Assembly: GCA_026014545.1 (NCBI GenBank)
Contig: JAOZIH010000004.1
Span: 51,163 to 115,162, forward strand
DNA: 64,000 nucleotides
From: Candidatus Bathyarchaeota archaeon
GTDB lineage: Archaea > Thermoproteota > Bathyarchaeia > Bathyarchaeales > Bathycorpusculaceae
Direction of reading: 5' to 3'
Part shown: piece by piece, positions 16,962 to 26,155 of the stretch
How positions within the stretch are numbered: the first letter of the stretch is position 1
How the letters are laid out: each line of letters starts with the position of its first letter
Notes under the pieces: model-generated
Database searches by the model: none
Told to the model about the DNA's origin: nothing
The model's input: only the letters and a program-made list of their open reading frames with translations
Translations under genes and position numbers: made by a program

Positions 16962-18041
16962 TTGGAAAAGAATAGTTTGGATGCAAGTGAGAGAAGCATT
17001 ATTCCAGATAACCTTATTCGCACCTTGGCAATCACGCTAGTTATACTGCTTCACGCAGCAAATACACCGTTAAAAGCATCTTCCGTGCCAGAGTCATATT
17101 GGTGGACCGCAGTTGTTTACAAGAGCATAGCATTGCCGTGTGTTCCGTTGTTTGTCATGCTAAGCGGAGCATTGCTGCTTAAGCGCACAAAACTCAACGA
17201 GCCCATAAGAGTATTCCTCAGGAAAAGATTACGCCGTATTGGATTGCCTATTGTTTTCTGGAGTGCAGTTTATCTTGCATGGGCTTTTTTCGTCAGCCAA
17301 ACACCAGTAACATGGGATAACATTGAAAAGGGCATACTTTACAGCTTGTTTGGCGGCGCGTACTACCATTTCTGGTTCATCTACCTCATAGTGGGCATTT
17401 ACTTGATTACTCCAATTTTGAGGGTGATAATAGCCCATGGCGATTTCCGGGTTATTCGGTACCTATGTCTGCTGTGGTTTATCAGCGTCGCCTTTGTGCC
17501 GCTTATGGAATTGGCTACTGGCCACACTGTAAACCCCATCGCCTTCGTAATCAGCGGTTGGGAAGGCTACTTTATTTTAGGTTCATACTTGAAGAGAGTA
17601 AAAGTGCAGTCTGCAATTTTATACGCTTTATTAATCATAAGTTTCGTTTGGACGATATTTGGCACTTGGCTAATGAATTACCCGTTAAGCGCCATGCACC
17701 AAAACAACTTCTTTTTTGATTACCTAACAGCAAACGTAATCATAGGCTCAATTGCGCTGTTCTTGATTCTATTAAGGTTCCATCGAGACTGGCCGGGAAG
17801 CAACCACGCGACTGCAAGCCGCATTGTGCAAGCGATAAGCAGGAACACTTTGCCTATTTTCATGTTGCATGTGATAATTTTAGAGTCATTTGAAAGAGGC
17901 TTCTTCGGCTTCACATTAAGTTATACGACACTACACCCGATTATTGAGATTCCATTAATCACTGCGCTAACGCTTTTCATCACGCTTGGCTTAATCCTGT
18001 TGATGCGGAAAGTGCCGCTCTTAAAGAAGATGATAGGCTGA
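16962..18041 (+). CDS. Membrane acyltransferase (acyltransferase family 3)
   Basis: 359 residues with about ten membrane helices. The N-terminal helix holds the family motif: an Arg followed 11 residues later by His (NLIRTLAITLVILLHAA). Family-3 enzymes (OafA/NolX type) transfer acetyl or other acyl groups to sugars or lipids at the membrane. The start is TTG 16962; no ATG exists before the conserved region. A TATA-like box (TTTTTTAAATATGG) lies near 16907-16920. It is convergent with an SGNH hydrolase, suggesting making and removing of ester groups on the same surface glycan (inference). Confidence 0.85.
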   Translation: MEKNSLDASERSIIPDNLIRTLAITLVILLHAANTPLKASSVPESYWWTAVVYKSIALPCVPLFVMLSGALLLKRTKLNEPIRVFLRKRLRRIGLPIVFWSAVYLAWAFFVSQTPVTWDNIEKGILYSLFGGAYYHFWFIYLIVGIYLITPILRVIIAHGDFRVIRYLCLLWFISVAFVPLMELATGHTVNPIAFVISGWEGYFILGSYLKRVKVQSAILYALLIISFVWTIFGTWLMNYPLSAMHQNNFFFDYLTANVIIGSIALFLILLRFHRDWPGSNHATASRIVQAISRNTLPIFMLHVIILESFERGFFGFTLSYTTLHPIIEIPLITALTLFITLGLILLMRKVPLLKKMIG

Positions 18042-18057
18042 AATATGATGATGGCGC

Positions 18058-18732
18058 TTATGGCTGAGTAGAAGTGATGGCGTTATAGACTGTATTAGCG
18101 ATTATTTGCGCGCCTTCAGTATTGGGGTGAACTCCGTCTGGGAAATATTCCGGATGATTGGCCAATGGTGTATAAACATCGATGACAGGTAAGCCAAGGG
18201 TTTTTGCGACTTGTTCTATGCGGGAAAGCACTCCTTCCACGAAACTGGTGCCGTTCAAATCATATGCATTGTTGAAGATTGGAGGAGGTTTCACCAGAAA
18301 AATTTGCGGTTTACTACTTAGCGCTTGGAGGCTGTTTATTATTCTCGTGTAATCAGTTACGAAATTGTCTATTTGCTGGTAATAGTCTGTGCGGGCATCG
18401 TTTGTTCCAAGCATTATAATCACAGTTGTGGGCTCGAAACGCTTAGCTCTCTCAAATGCCGCTTCAAAATAGTATGGCTTATAACTGTTGAAGCTTACCG
18501 TGGCTCCGCTGACGCCGAAGTTGCCTACAACGGAATTCGCGCCAAGCAACGCTTGCAGATACTCTGGGTAACCGCTGGATTCGGTGATGCTGTCGCCAAG
18601 GCAGGCTACATGGGCTAATTTAAGATTAGCACTTTCGTTGGCACGGTTTCCTGAGAAAAACGCAAGTAAAACTAACGCTGTCACAAGAAGGAGTATGCTG
18701 ACGGCTAAGAGGCACTTTCTTTTTCTGTTCAT
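18058..18732 (-). CDS. Membrane-anchored SGNH/GDSL hydrolase
   Basis: 224 residues. An N-terminal membrane anchor (CLLAVSILLLVTALVLLAFF) is followed by an SGNH esterase domain with all four blocks: GDSIT (Ser48), the Gly of block II (NFGVSGATV), GTND and the catalytic Asp/His block DGVHPN near residue 200. It should face the cell exterior and hydrolyse an ester. It ends 17 nt from the convergent acyltransferase gene. The start is ATG. Confidence 0.88.
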   Translation of the reverse strand: MNRKRKCLLAVSILLLVTALVLLAFFSGNRANESANLKLAHVACLGDSITESSGYPEYLQALLGANSVVGNFGVSGATVSFNSYKPYYFEAAFERAKRFEPTTVIIMLGTNDARTDYYQQIDNFVTDYTRIINSLQALSSKPQIFLVKPPPIFNNAYDLNGTSFVEGVLSRIEQVAKTLGLPVIDVYTPLANHPEYFPDGVHPNTEGAQIIANTVYNAITSTQP

Positions 18733-18820
18733 TCTGCATCCTACGGTGCAAGAAGTTTAGTCTCTACTTAAAGTAATAAAGCTGTACTTAACAGATTTTT
18801 GCGTTATGGTCTTTATGCGC

Positions 18821-18864
18821 AACTATTTTGCTATACCCCCCTTGTTTAAAGGAGAAAAATAGTT
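18821..18864. repeat. Inverted repeat in the SGNH/adk intergenic region
   Basis: AACTATTTT (18821-18829) and AAAATAGTT (18856-18864) are perfect 9-bp arms around 26 nt that contain a C-run and an inner CCTT/AAGG match. It would fold as an extended hairpin if transcribed. Nothing around it is coding. Confidence 0.45.
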
Positions 18865-18978
18865 ATTTGGCCGTAAACATTTTCTTATGATTCTTTGCTT
18901 TTTGGAGAAAAGATATGGAAATTTTAATTACACACTTTGCGCCTCTAAGAAGCCAAGAAAATCGGGGGAGAAGATAAA

Positions 18979-19632
18979 GTGAACGCCATAATATTCGGCG
19001 CGCCAGGTTCTGGAAAGGGAACTTACGCGTCAAGACTGCAGGCGAAGCTTGGCGTCGACGTCATCGCGATGGGTGACATTTTCAGAGAAATCATGAAGGA
19101 AGACACTGCGCTTGGAAGGAAGGTTAAGGGTTACGTGGAGAAAGGCCTGCTGGTGCCTGACGAAATCGTCGTAGACGTCTTGAAGCATCGCTTAGCCAAG
19201 ATTCCTAAAGGGAAGGGCTTCATTTTGGACGGCTATCCGCGAACGCTGGAGCAGGCAAAGATTCTAGGCGGCATTGCCAAAATAGATGTCATCATCCTGC
19301 TGATGGTTCCTGACTGGATAATAATTGAGCGCTTGTCCACGCGGCGCATATGCAAGAACTGCGGTGCGGTCTACAACATACGCTTCTTGAAGCCAAAAGT
19401 GGAGAATGTCTGCGATAAATGCGGCGGTCCATTATATCAGCGCTCAGATGACACGCCTGAAGTTATAAAGAATCGAATCCAGATTTACGAGGAACAAACC
19501 AAGCCGATTTTGCAGTTCTTTGAAAAGCTTAAGGTGCCTTTTGTCGTGGCCCGCTGCGACGCCTTAGACATGCCGCCGGAAAAAGTTGTAGATGCCATCT
19601 TAAGGGACTTGGGCAAGCTGAAACTGGCTTAG
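18979..19632 (+). CDS. adk: Adenylate kinase
   Basis: 217 residues; ATP + AMP = 2 ADP. P-loop GAPGSGKG is at 7-14 and the NMP-binding region includes DGYPRTLEQ. The LID carries a four-Cys zinc site (CKNC...CDKC), so this is the long, bacterial-like Adk form rather than the short archaeal AdkA. It starts at GTG 18979 with GGGGGAG 8 nt upstream. Its stop overlaps the stop of the convergent archease gene. Confidence 0.94.
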   Translation: MNAIIFGAPGSGKGTYASRLQAKLGVDVIAMGDIFREIMKEDTALGRKVKGYVEKGLLVPDEIVVDVLKHRLAKIPKGKGFILDGYPRTLEQAKILGGIAKIDVIILLMVPDWIIIERLSTRRICKNCGAVYNIRFLKPKVENVCDKCGGPLYQRSDDTPEVIKNRIQIYEEQTKPILQFFEKLKVPFVVARCDALDMPPEKVVDAILRDLGKLKLA

Positions 19633-20060
19633 ATGTCGAGGATAAATTCCAGCGTAACTTTCTCTATTTCCTTAATAACCATCATGCGATGATACGTTAC
19701 GGCTTTTACGGCTACTTTCTGCGTGTGCTTCTCAGGCTGGAATTTTTCTCCCCACACTGTCGCCTTAATTTTGAAGCCCATAGGCGTTTCCTGTATGCTT
19801 GCAATTTTAAATTCTGAGTAAAGCATGCCCTGGGTTTCAAACTTTACAAGCAATGTTTCAAGCCAGCTGTAGAGTAGCGCGTATTCGTCTTCAGCTTCAA
19901 CTTCTACGGTCTCCTCAATCGCAGGCGCAACTTTCTCCGTGTCAGTCATAACCTCGAACATTGCAAGTGCAGCGTTTTCGTAAGCTTCCTCCATGGTGCT
20001 GCCGTATGCGGCGATGTAGACGTCGGCGGTGTGCTCCAGAAACTCGAATTTCTTATCCAT
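19629..20060 (-). CDS. Archease, RtcB activator
   Basis: About 143 residues. Archease speeds RtcB guanylylation. The hallmark N-terminus FEFLEHTADVYIAAYG is present, as are the acidic C-terminal residues (EKVTLEFILDI) near the metal site. ATG 20060 is chosen; a TTG two codons earlier is possible. It shares its stop region with adk, tail to tail, and lies 85 nt from the M42 peptidase gene. Confidence 0.95.
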   Translation of the reverse strand: MDKKFEFLEHTADVYIAAYGSTMEEAYENAALAMFEVMTDTEKVAPAIEETVEVEAEDEYALLYSWLETLLVKFETQGMLYSEFKIASIQETPMGFKIKATVWGEKFQPEKHTQKVAVKAVTYHRMMVIKEIEKVTLEFILDI

Positions 20061-20144
20061 GACCAAGCGCCTTCAATAAAAATGAGTGAGAAAACTAAAA
20101 ACAATTTCGCATCTGCCTGAGGCGCCACTTGTCATCTAAGAGGG

Positions 20145-21188
20145 TTAGAATTGCTTTTGGATTTTCTGAATCGCCGCTGCCACCAGTTTCGCCGCGTTCT
20201 CCGCGTCCTTCAAGCTTAGCATGCCCGTTGGGCTATGAATGTAACGCGTAGCCACCGACACGGTGCCGCTTGGAACACCCTGCCTCGTAAGGGATATGCG
20301 CGCTGCATCTGTTGTACCTGGCAAGCCAGTCTCAAGCTGATAGGCAATTTTGTTCTCTTCAGCCACGTCAAGAAGCAAGCGCAGGATTTTTGGGTGTGTA
20401 ATCAAGCCGGCGTCTGCAACTGTCAGCGCGGGTCCTTTGCCCATTTTCATGTTTGACTCGAACTCCTTCACGCCAGGCACATCGCCGGCCACAGTTACAT
20501 CTAGGGCTATGCCAACGTCGGGGTCGATGCCGAAGGCAGATGTTGTCGCGCCTCTTAAGCCCACTTCCTCTTGCACTGTGCCGACGGCGTATACTGTGCA
20601 ATCGGTTTGCTGCAATATTTTCAGGATTTCAAGCATTATGGCGCAGCCCACGCGGTCATCAAAAGCCTTGCCAATTACTACGTCATCGCTTATCTTCGCG
20701 TACTTCACATCGAAGACCACGGGATCACCTATTTTCACTCCTTTCGCTTCGGCGTCTTCACGGCTTCCCGCGCCTATATCAATGAAAAGCTCGTCGTAAT
20801 TGACGATTTTTTTGCGTTCTTCTTCTTTTTGTATGTGAGGCGGCTTGGAGCCTATTATACCATGTAACGCGCCCTTTTTAGTGCACACCAGCACTTTTTG
20901 TGCCAGCAGTATGCGGTCGTCTATGCCGCCCATTTTCACGAACTGCAGGAAGCCCTCTTTGGTTATTGTTTTCACCATTAAGCCTATTTCATCCATGTGC
21001 GCTGCAAGCATTACTTTCGGCGAGGACTTCTTTCCCTTTTTTATGCCAATAACATTTTCCAGCTTATCCACGACGACTTCATCTACGTAAGGCTTCATCA
21101 GCTTAATCAGCAAATTGCGGACTTCATCTTCTCGGCCGGTTACACCGTAAGCGTTTGAAAGTTTTTCTAAATTCTCAGATAACGACAT
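20145..21188 (-). CDS. M42 family aminopeptidase (TET-like)
   Basis: 347 residues, the usual M42 length. Metal and catalytic residues are visible: AAHMDEIG (His), AFDDRVGC (bridging Asp), QEEVGLRGA (catalytic and metal Glu), ALDVTVAGD and the C-terminal HSPTGMLS (His). M42 enzymes form dodecameric TET particles that trim peptides released by the proteasome. Cytoplasmic; ATG start. Confidence 0.93.
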   Translation of the reverse strand: MSLSENLEKLSNAYGVTGREDEVRNLLIKLMKPYVDEVVVDKLENVIGIKKGKKSSPKVMLAAHMDEIGLMVKTITKEGFLQFVKMGGIDDRILLAQKVLVCTKKGALHGIIGSKPPHIQKEEERKKIVNYDELFIDIGAGSREDAEAKGVKIGDPVVFDVKYAKISDDVVIGKAFDDRVGCAIMLEILKILQQTDCTVYAVGTVQEEVGLRGATTSAFGIDPDVGIALDVTVAGDVPGVKEFESNMKMGKGPALTVADAGLITHPKILRLLLDVAEENKIAYQLETGLPGTTDAARISLTRQGVPSGTVSVATRYIHSPTGMLSLKDAENAAKLVAAAIQKIQKQF

Positions 21189-21347
21189 ACCACATTCACT
21201 TCGAATGGTTATAGGAACAAGTCTGTGCTCACATTATTAAACGGTTACGGTAGCATCAACAGCTTATTTGTAGCAAAAGGGCAGCGAAATTAAAAAAATA
21301 ACTGTGGTAGCAACAAAATTTTTGGGAAAAAGGCCCATTTTGCCCTG

Positions 21348-21917
21348 TTAATGCAGCTCGGCTACTTCGCCGTTCTGTTTCCGAGCTTTTGCTATCCGCG
21401 AATAGACGATGTATGCTGGAATTATGTTGATTAAGGCCTGTGTTACGTTGAAGAGGGCGATTGGAGCAAGCAAGCCAACCACGACCGGTTCAGGTATCCT
21501 ATAGAACAGTTGCAGCAGATAGTAATTAGCCACTGTCATGACAACAACGCGCGATGCAATAGCAAGAACGGATTTCCAAACAATATTTCTCTTTAGCAAG
21601 GCAAAGCCTAAGAGTGTGGCTAGCTCGGCAAGCAACTTGAAGACGCCGCCGGGCACGTTGCCTCTCAAGAAAATTATTGAGCAGCCAATCAGGCTTGTGT
21701 AGATGCCGGCTATTGGCCCGTAAAAGAGGACGCTGACCATTATGGGTACACCTGTGAGGTCCCAGGAGATTTTGGGGTAAATTGGAAATGGAATGTCGAA
21801 GGGTGGTCCTGGTATGATTTCCCATAAAGTGGCCAAGGCGCCGAGTAGGCTGGCGGCTGCAACGGCTTTCGTCTTAATTTTCTGGAAACGGTATGGAGGC
21901 ATACATTGGAATCTCAT
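21348..21917 (-). CDS. ECF transporter S-component-like membrane protein
   Basis: About 190 residues with five or six membrane helices and the pattern (TKAVAAASLLGALATLWEIIPGPPFDIPF ... ISWDLTGVPIMVSVLFYGP) of substrate-binding S components of energy-coupling-factor vitamin transporters. The substrate is unknown. The frame stays open upstream to 22073, but that part looks non-coding; ATG 21917 or 21902 is the likely start. No ECF ATPase or T component is in the window, so a shared module elsewhere is implied. Confidence 0.7.
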   Translation of the reverse strand: MRFQCMPPYRFQKIKTKAVAAASLLGALATLWEIIPGPPFDIPFPIYPKISWDLTGVPIMVSVLFYGPIAGIYTSLIGCSIIFLRGNVPGGVFKLLAELATLLGFALLKRNIVWKSVLAIASRVVVMTVANYYLLQLFYRIPEPVVVGLLAPIALFNVTQALINIIPAYIVYSRIAKARKQNGEVAELH

Positions 21918-22098
21918 GATGGGAATAAAATTCTTTCGCAAATAATTACTCCCGCCCGGCGCGCTTCGCCTTAGGCGCACTCTTAAGAGAAAAGGGTAAA
22001 TTGGGCAGTCAGAGTGTTTTGGAGATTTAAAATCGTGTAGGCTTGTGATAATTCTTAAATTGCTAAACCGCATTCAAACACAGCTATGGTGAAAAAGT

Positions 22099-23031
22099 TT
22101 GACTGAGCAACCAGCTTTCAAAAAAGTTTTCGTTTTTCTGGACACTGACAAGTACTGCAGCCCGTTCGACATGCTTGTGGCTCTGGACGCCTTTCCAGAC
22201 GCAATGATATTCAAGTACGAAAACGTCACCGACGAAGACGCGCCGAAAATAGTCTATGACCTGCTGTTTCCACGTGGACCTGAAGGAGCGAAGCACACTA
22301 AAATATTCATCAACGGCAGCAACTTCGACATGGTCAACAAAGTTGTTGAGGCAACATTGAAATGCATGAAAGCCGCGCCCTGGGGGAACTCGATAATCGT
22401 GGATCCAAGAGGCGGCTACTCAACCGCAGCGGCCGCAGTGGCGAAAACGCTTGGCTTATCACTTGAGAAGGGCTTCGGAGACTTGGGAGGCAAAAACGTA
22501 ACGGTGCTTGCTGGCACAGGCCCAGTTGGTCAGACAGCAGCCAGAATCTACGCTTCGGAAAAAGCTAATGTGACCATTTCCAGTCGCTCGATGGCAAAGG
22601 GTCAAGCGGTTGCGGATAAAATCAACAAGGAAGTCGGCGCAGAACGAGTTAAAGTTGTCGAAGTGGCAAGTCCTGAACAGACAGCCGCAGCCGTGAAAAA
22701 CGCTGAAATCATACTCGCAGCAGGTGCAGGCGGCGTTCAGCTGCTCTCCAGGGCAGATTTGGATAAGGCGTCAAAATGCAAAATAGTCGCAGACATCAAT
22801 GCCATCAAGCCGCTTGGTGTTGAAGGCTTAGGCTCAAACGACGATGGCAAAGAGCTTAAACCGGGACTCTACGGGATAGGCGCCTTGGCAATTGGCAAGT
22901 TGAAAATCAAAATTGAAAAGGAAATGATTACGCGTGCAACGCTTGAGCCTCAGGGACTCTTCGACTATGCGGCGGCTTATGAGATAGGCAAAAGCTCGAT
23001 ACTGAAGAAACTTGCTAAAGCCGCAAAATAA
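22099..23031 (+). CDS. NAD(P)-dependent methylene-H4MPT dehydrogenase (MtdB-like)
   Basis: 310 residues. MtdB oxidises methylene-tetrahydromethanopterin with NAD(P)+. The N-terminal half resembles the MtdA/MtdB catalytic domain (FDTDKY-like start, SNFDMVNKVVEATLKCMKAAPWGN). A Rossmann fold begins at VTVLAGTGPVGQTAARI, with SSRS at the end of the second strand, which favours NADP. Start TTG 22099 has SD GGTGA 8 nt upstream; the ATG at 22086 is out of frame. Most archaea use F420-dependent Mtd for this step, so this form is notable. It is convergent with an FrhB-like gene. Confidence 0.88.
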   Translation: MTEQPAFKKVFVFLDTDKYCSPFDMLVALDAFPDAMIFKYENVTDEDAPKIVYDLLFPRGPEGAKHTKIFINGSNFDMVNKVVEATLKCMKAAPWGNSIIVDPRGGYSTAAAAVAKTLGLSLEKGFGDLGGKNVTVLAGTGPVGQTAARIYASEKANVTISSRSMAKGQAVADKINKEVGAERVKVVEVASPEQTAAAVKNAEIILAAGAGGVQLLSRADLDKASKCKIVADINAIKPLGVEGLGSNDDGKELKPGLYGIGALAIGKLKIKIEKEMITRATLEPQGLFDYAAAYEIGKSSILKKLAKAAK

Positions 23032-23038
23032 GGCGGCT

Positions 23039-24094
23039 TCAACCTTCCACTTTTTCAGCTGCAACGTTTTTTCTCTTTTTCTCCGAGAGCTTAACCAGCA
23101 AATCTAATGCCTTATCGCCGGTGTCTAAGGCTTTAACACGCAGAAACCCAGCTTTCTCCGCGCCTGAAAACATCTCCTCGCCTTTCTGAGTGCGAATTAT
23201 CACGAGAGTCCAGCCGTCTAAGCCTAAGCCGCCAACAGAAATGTCCGCAAGCTCAGCGCTGAAGTCTCCGCAGGCGCCGCAGCTTTTCTGTTGAAATTGC
23301 CGTATTTCCGCTATGGGGAAGCCGATGACTCCTGCGGCCGTTGTTAGCAGCAGTTTTCCTTTAACGTTAATCTTCTTTATTCCCCTTAAGTCCATGCCTT
23401 TCTCTCGATGAATGTATGTTTCCATCAAACCTTCATACGTGAAACATCCAGAACATAATAGCCCAACCAGAAAGCTTAGGCAGCCTGTCTGCCTCGTTAA
23501 TCCCGCAGCCTGCATCTTTCTGATAGCCTGAATTTGACATGGCGTTCCAACAAAGGCGATCTGCGCATTTTTCTGCTTGCATACGTCAGCTAAAAGCAGC
23601 ATATTAGGCGAGCACACGTACTTTGAGCCAGCGCATCCTAAAACTTCTTCAAAGGTAGACGCCAACATGGGTCTGGGATAAAACGGCTTTTCAGTGCTTG
23701 ATGCTACAGCAATGGCGCCACTTATCTGGCCAGTTTTAAGCGCGTAAGCCAGCAGCGCCGTGGCAACGCCGCCGTCTTGGCAAGTCTGCAGTATTCGCCC
23801 GTCTGTTGCTTGTGCAATCGCCAGTCTGAGGTAGACGCCAAATGGCTCGTCTGGTTTTCGGCTTCTTCCAAAAACGAAATTTTCAAGCGCCACATGAGAA
23901 AAACCGTAGCGGGGGCAGGCCTGCGCGCAAAGGCCACATGATTGGCACTCTTTCACTAAGACAGGTTTTTCCTGTGCAAGTTGGAGGCAAATGTAGGAGC
24001 AAACGGCGACGCATGCACCGCAGCCTACACATCTGCCTGCCTCGAGAACATCTGTGGCTAAAGACGCTTGAAAGCCTATTTTGCCTGTGCCCAT
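23039..24094 (-). CDS. Coenzyme F420 hydrogenase/dehydrogenase beta-subunit-like protein (FrhB family)
   Basis: 351 residues. Two 4Fe-4S ferredoxin motifs lie at the N-terminus (Cys 22/25/28/32 and 50/53/56/60). They are followed by FrhB/FdhB N- and C-type domains (LQTCQDGGVATALL; GCAGSKYVCSPN; FVGTPCQIQAI; KSCGACGDFSAELADISVGG). Family members carry FAD and iron-sulphur clusters and exchange electrons with F420. No hydrogenase or formate dehydrogenase partner is adjacent, so the electron partner is unknown. ATG start; 7 nt from the convergent mtdB-like stop. Confidence 0.88.
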   Translation of the reverse strand: MGTGKIGFQASLATDVLEAGRCVGCGACVAVCSYICLQLAQEKPVLVKECQSCGLCAQACPRYGFSHVALENFVFGRSRKPDEPFGVYLRLAIAQATDGRILQTCQDGGVATALLAYALKTGQISGAIAVASSTEKPFYPRPMLASTFEEVLGCAGSKYVCSPNMLLLADVCKQKNAQIAFVGTPCQIQAIRKMQAAGLTRQTGCLSFLVGLLCSGCFTYEGLMETYIHREKGMDLRGIKKINVKGKLLLTTAAGVIGFPIAEIRQFQQKSCGACGDFSAELADISVGGLGLDGWTLVIIRTQKGEEMFSGAEKAGFLRVKALDTGDKALDLLVKLSEKKRKNVAAEKVEG

Positions 24095-24142
24095 GCGACT
24101 AGCATGCGCTGTCGACTGTATATAAGCTTACAGCCATCGCGT

Positions 24143-25309
24143 TTATTTGCACTTGAAAAGCGCCGCCATTCTTTTGGTAGCCTCAATTATGCGCTCTTTC
24201 GGCTGTGTTAGAGAGAAGCGTACGTAGTTTTCGCCATGAGCGCCGAAGCCTATGCCGGGCGTAACTGCCACGCCTACGCTGAGCAGTTTAGTTGTGAACT
24301 CAATGGAGTTGGATTGGCAGTTTAGCCAAACGTAAAATGTGGCTTTAGGCTTATCGCACTTGAAGCCCATGGCACGAAGCTGGTTGACCAGCACGTCGCG
24401 TCTTTCAGCGTAAATCTTGTTGTTTTCCTTTAGAAAGTCTGGTTGCTCGCGGCCCTTGTAGCTTTCTAAGGCTTTAACAGCCACTTTTTGTATGTAAACG
24501 GGCGGTCCAGAGTCTATTTGCGACTTAACCTGCGCGAGCCCGCTGATAAGCTGCTTGTTGCCTACCGCGAATGCTATGCGGTCGCCTGTCATGCTGAAAG
24601 TTTTGGAGCAGGAGTGAAACTCGATTGCCACGTCCATGGCGCCGTCGATTTCGAGGATGCTGGGCGCCGTATATCCGTCGAAGGTTATCTCTGAATAAGC
24701 GTTATCGTAGCAGAGGATTATGTTGTTCTCCCGTGCAAACTCCACAGCATGCTGCAGGAACTTCTTATCCACTGTTGCGCTTGTCGGGTTGTTTGGGTAA
24801 TTCAGAAACATCATTTTCACTTTTTCCGGATGCACCGCTTCGAAATCGGGTTTGAAGCCGTTTTCCTCCAGCAGAGGCAGTGGCACGGGAACGCCGTCGT
24901 TTAGTATGGTGCTGCCGTTGGCGTAAACGGGATAAGCTGGGTCAGGCACAAGAACATGGTCTCCAGGGTTAACGAATGCCCTGGCGATGTTGGCTAAGCC
25001 CTCTTTCGAGCCTAAAAGCGCAACGACCTCATCTTTGTCCACGTCAACGCGGAATCTCTTATTGTACCATGCCGCAACGGCTTCGCGAAATTCTGGTTCA
25101 CCTTGGCTGAAGGAGTAGTTATGATTCTTCGGGTTTGCTGCTTCCTCTTTAAGTGCCGAAATAATGAAAGGCGGCGGCGGAAGGTCTGGGTCGCCAATGC
25201 TTAGCGAGATGAGGTCTACGCCTTGAGCCTTCTTTTCCTTGATGGTTTTCTCTATTTCAGCGAACAGATACGGCGGAAGCCTCTTAACCCTATCCGCAAC
25301 CTCGAACAT
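24143..25309 (-). CDS. dapL: LL-diaminopimelate aminotransferase
   Basis: 388 residues, class I/II PLP aminotransferase of the DapL type. It makes LL-DAP directly from tetrahydrodipicolinate and glutamate, bypassing succinyl or acetyl intermediates. Visible blocks are LSIGDPDLPPPP, LLGSKEGLANIARAF, NYPNNPTSA, CYDNAYSEITFDG and SCSKTFSMTGDRIAFAVG (PLP-binding Lys). It is the last gene of the seven-gene lysine operon, 6 nt after dapF. The absence of dapD, dapC and dapE supports this route. Confidence 0.92.
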   Translation of the reverse strand: MFEVADRVKRLPPYLFAEIEKTIKEKKAQGVDLISLSIGDPDLPPPPFIISALKEEAANPKNHNYSFSQGEPEFREAVAAWYNKRFRVDVDKDEVVALLGSKEGLANIARAFVNPGDHVLVPDPAYPVYANGSTILNDGVPVPLPLLEENGFKPDFEAVHPEKVKMMFLNYPNNPTSATVDKKFLQHAVEFARENNIILCYDNAYSEITFDGYTAPSILEIDGAMDVAIEFHSCSKTFSMTGDRIAFAVGNKQLISGLAQVKSQIDSGPPVYIQKVAVKALESYKGREQPDFLKENNKIYAERRDVLVNQLRAMGFKCDKPKATFYVWLNCQSNSIEFTTKLLSVGVAVTPGIGFGAHGENYVRFSLTQPKERIIEATKRMAALFKCK

Positions 25310-25315
25310 GCCTAC

Positions 25316-26155
25316 TCACACGCTCTCCTTAAACAGTGTTCCCTCAAAAACTTTCTCCGCGGGACCACGCAAGAACAATTGGGCGCCATTATATTCCACT
25401 TCCAAGTCACCGCCCAACAAGTGAACTTGGACTTTGCTGCCGAGTTTTTTGAGCAAGTTCCCAGCGACCACCGTAGCGCAGGCGCCGGTGCCGCATGCAA
25501 AAGTTTCTCCGCAGCCACGCTCCCACACCCGCACCTTCACCTCGCTAGTGCTTAGGACTTGTGCGAACTCGACATTGGTTCTCTGCGGGAAAACATGATG
25601 ATTCTCGATTTTCGGGCCGATTTGCTGCACTGGGAAAGCATCCACGTTGTCAACAAATATGACGCAATGAGGATTTCCAACTGAGAGGCAAGTTACCTTA
25701 TATGTGCCGCCGTTAACCTGCAAATCTTCGTTTATGCATGTGCCTTGTCCAAGCATGGGAATCCGGCTGCGCTCAAGCACTGGCTTGCCCATATCAACCG
25801 TCACCGAGGTAACCACATCGTTTTCCACGGTTAGCCAAGTCCTTTTTATGCCAGCTAAAGTTTCCACGGTTAACTCGCTTTTTCGGGCGATGCCGTTTTC
25901 GTAGCAGTACTTGGCGAAGCAGCGCATGCCGTTGCCGCACATTTCCGCCTCGCTGCCGTCAGCATTGAAAATCCGCATCCTCGCATCAGCCACTTCTGAG
26001 GCGCAAACCAGCAGAAGCCCATCTGCGCCGACTGAAAAGCGCCTTTCGCAAAGTGCCTTAGCCAACGCCGCAGCTTTCTCGCCGCCTATTTTTCCATCAC
26101 GGTTATCGATTACGATGTAGTCGTTGCCTAAGCCATGCATTTTCCAAAACTTCAT
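25316..26155 (-). CDS. dapF: Diaminopimelate epimerase
   Basis: 279 residues; converts LL- to meso-diaminopimelate. Both catalytic cysteines are visible: Cys73 in EMCGNGMRCF and the second in ETFACGTGACA. Its ATG (26155) overlaps the lysA stop in an ATGA, so the two are translationally coupled. The product feeds LysA. Confidence 0.96.
   Translation of the reverse strand: MKFWKMHGLGNDYIVIDNRDGKIGGEKAAALAKALCERRFSVGADGLLLVCASEVADARMRIFNADGSEAEMCGNGMRCFAKYCYENGIARKSELTVETLAGIKRTWLTVENDVVTSVTVDMGKPVLERSRIPMLGQGTCINEDLQVNGGTYKVTCLSVGNPHCVIFVDNVDAFPVQQIGPKIENHHVFPQRTNVEFAQVLSTSEVKVRVWERGCGETFACGTGACATVVAGNLLKKLGSKVQVHLLGGDLEVEYNGAQLFLRGPAEKVFEGTLFKESV

Noticed and set aside
21918..22073. N-terminal extension of the ECF-like protein
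   Set aside because: The extra 52 codons are charged, not membrane-like, and lack an SD. A start at 21917 or 21902 fits the family.
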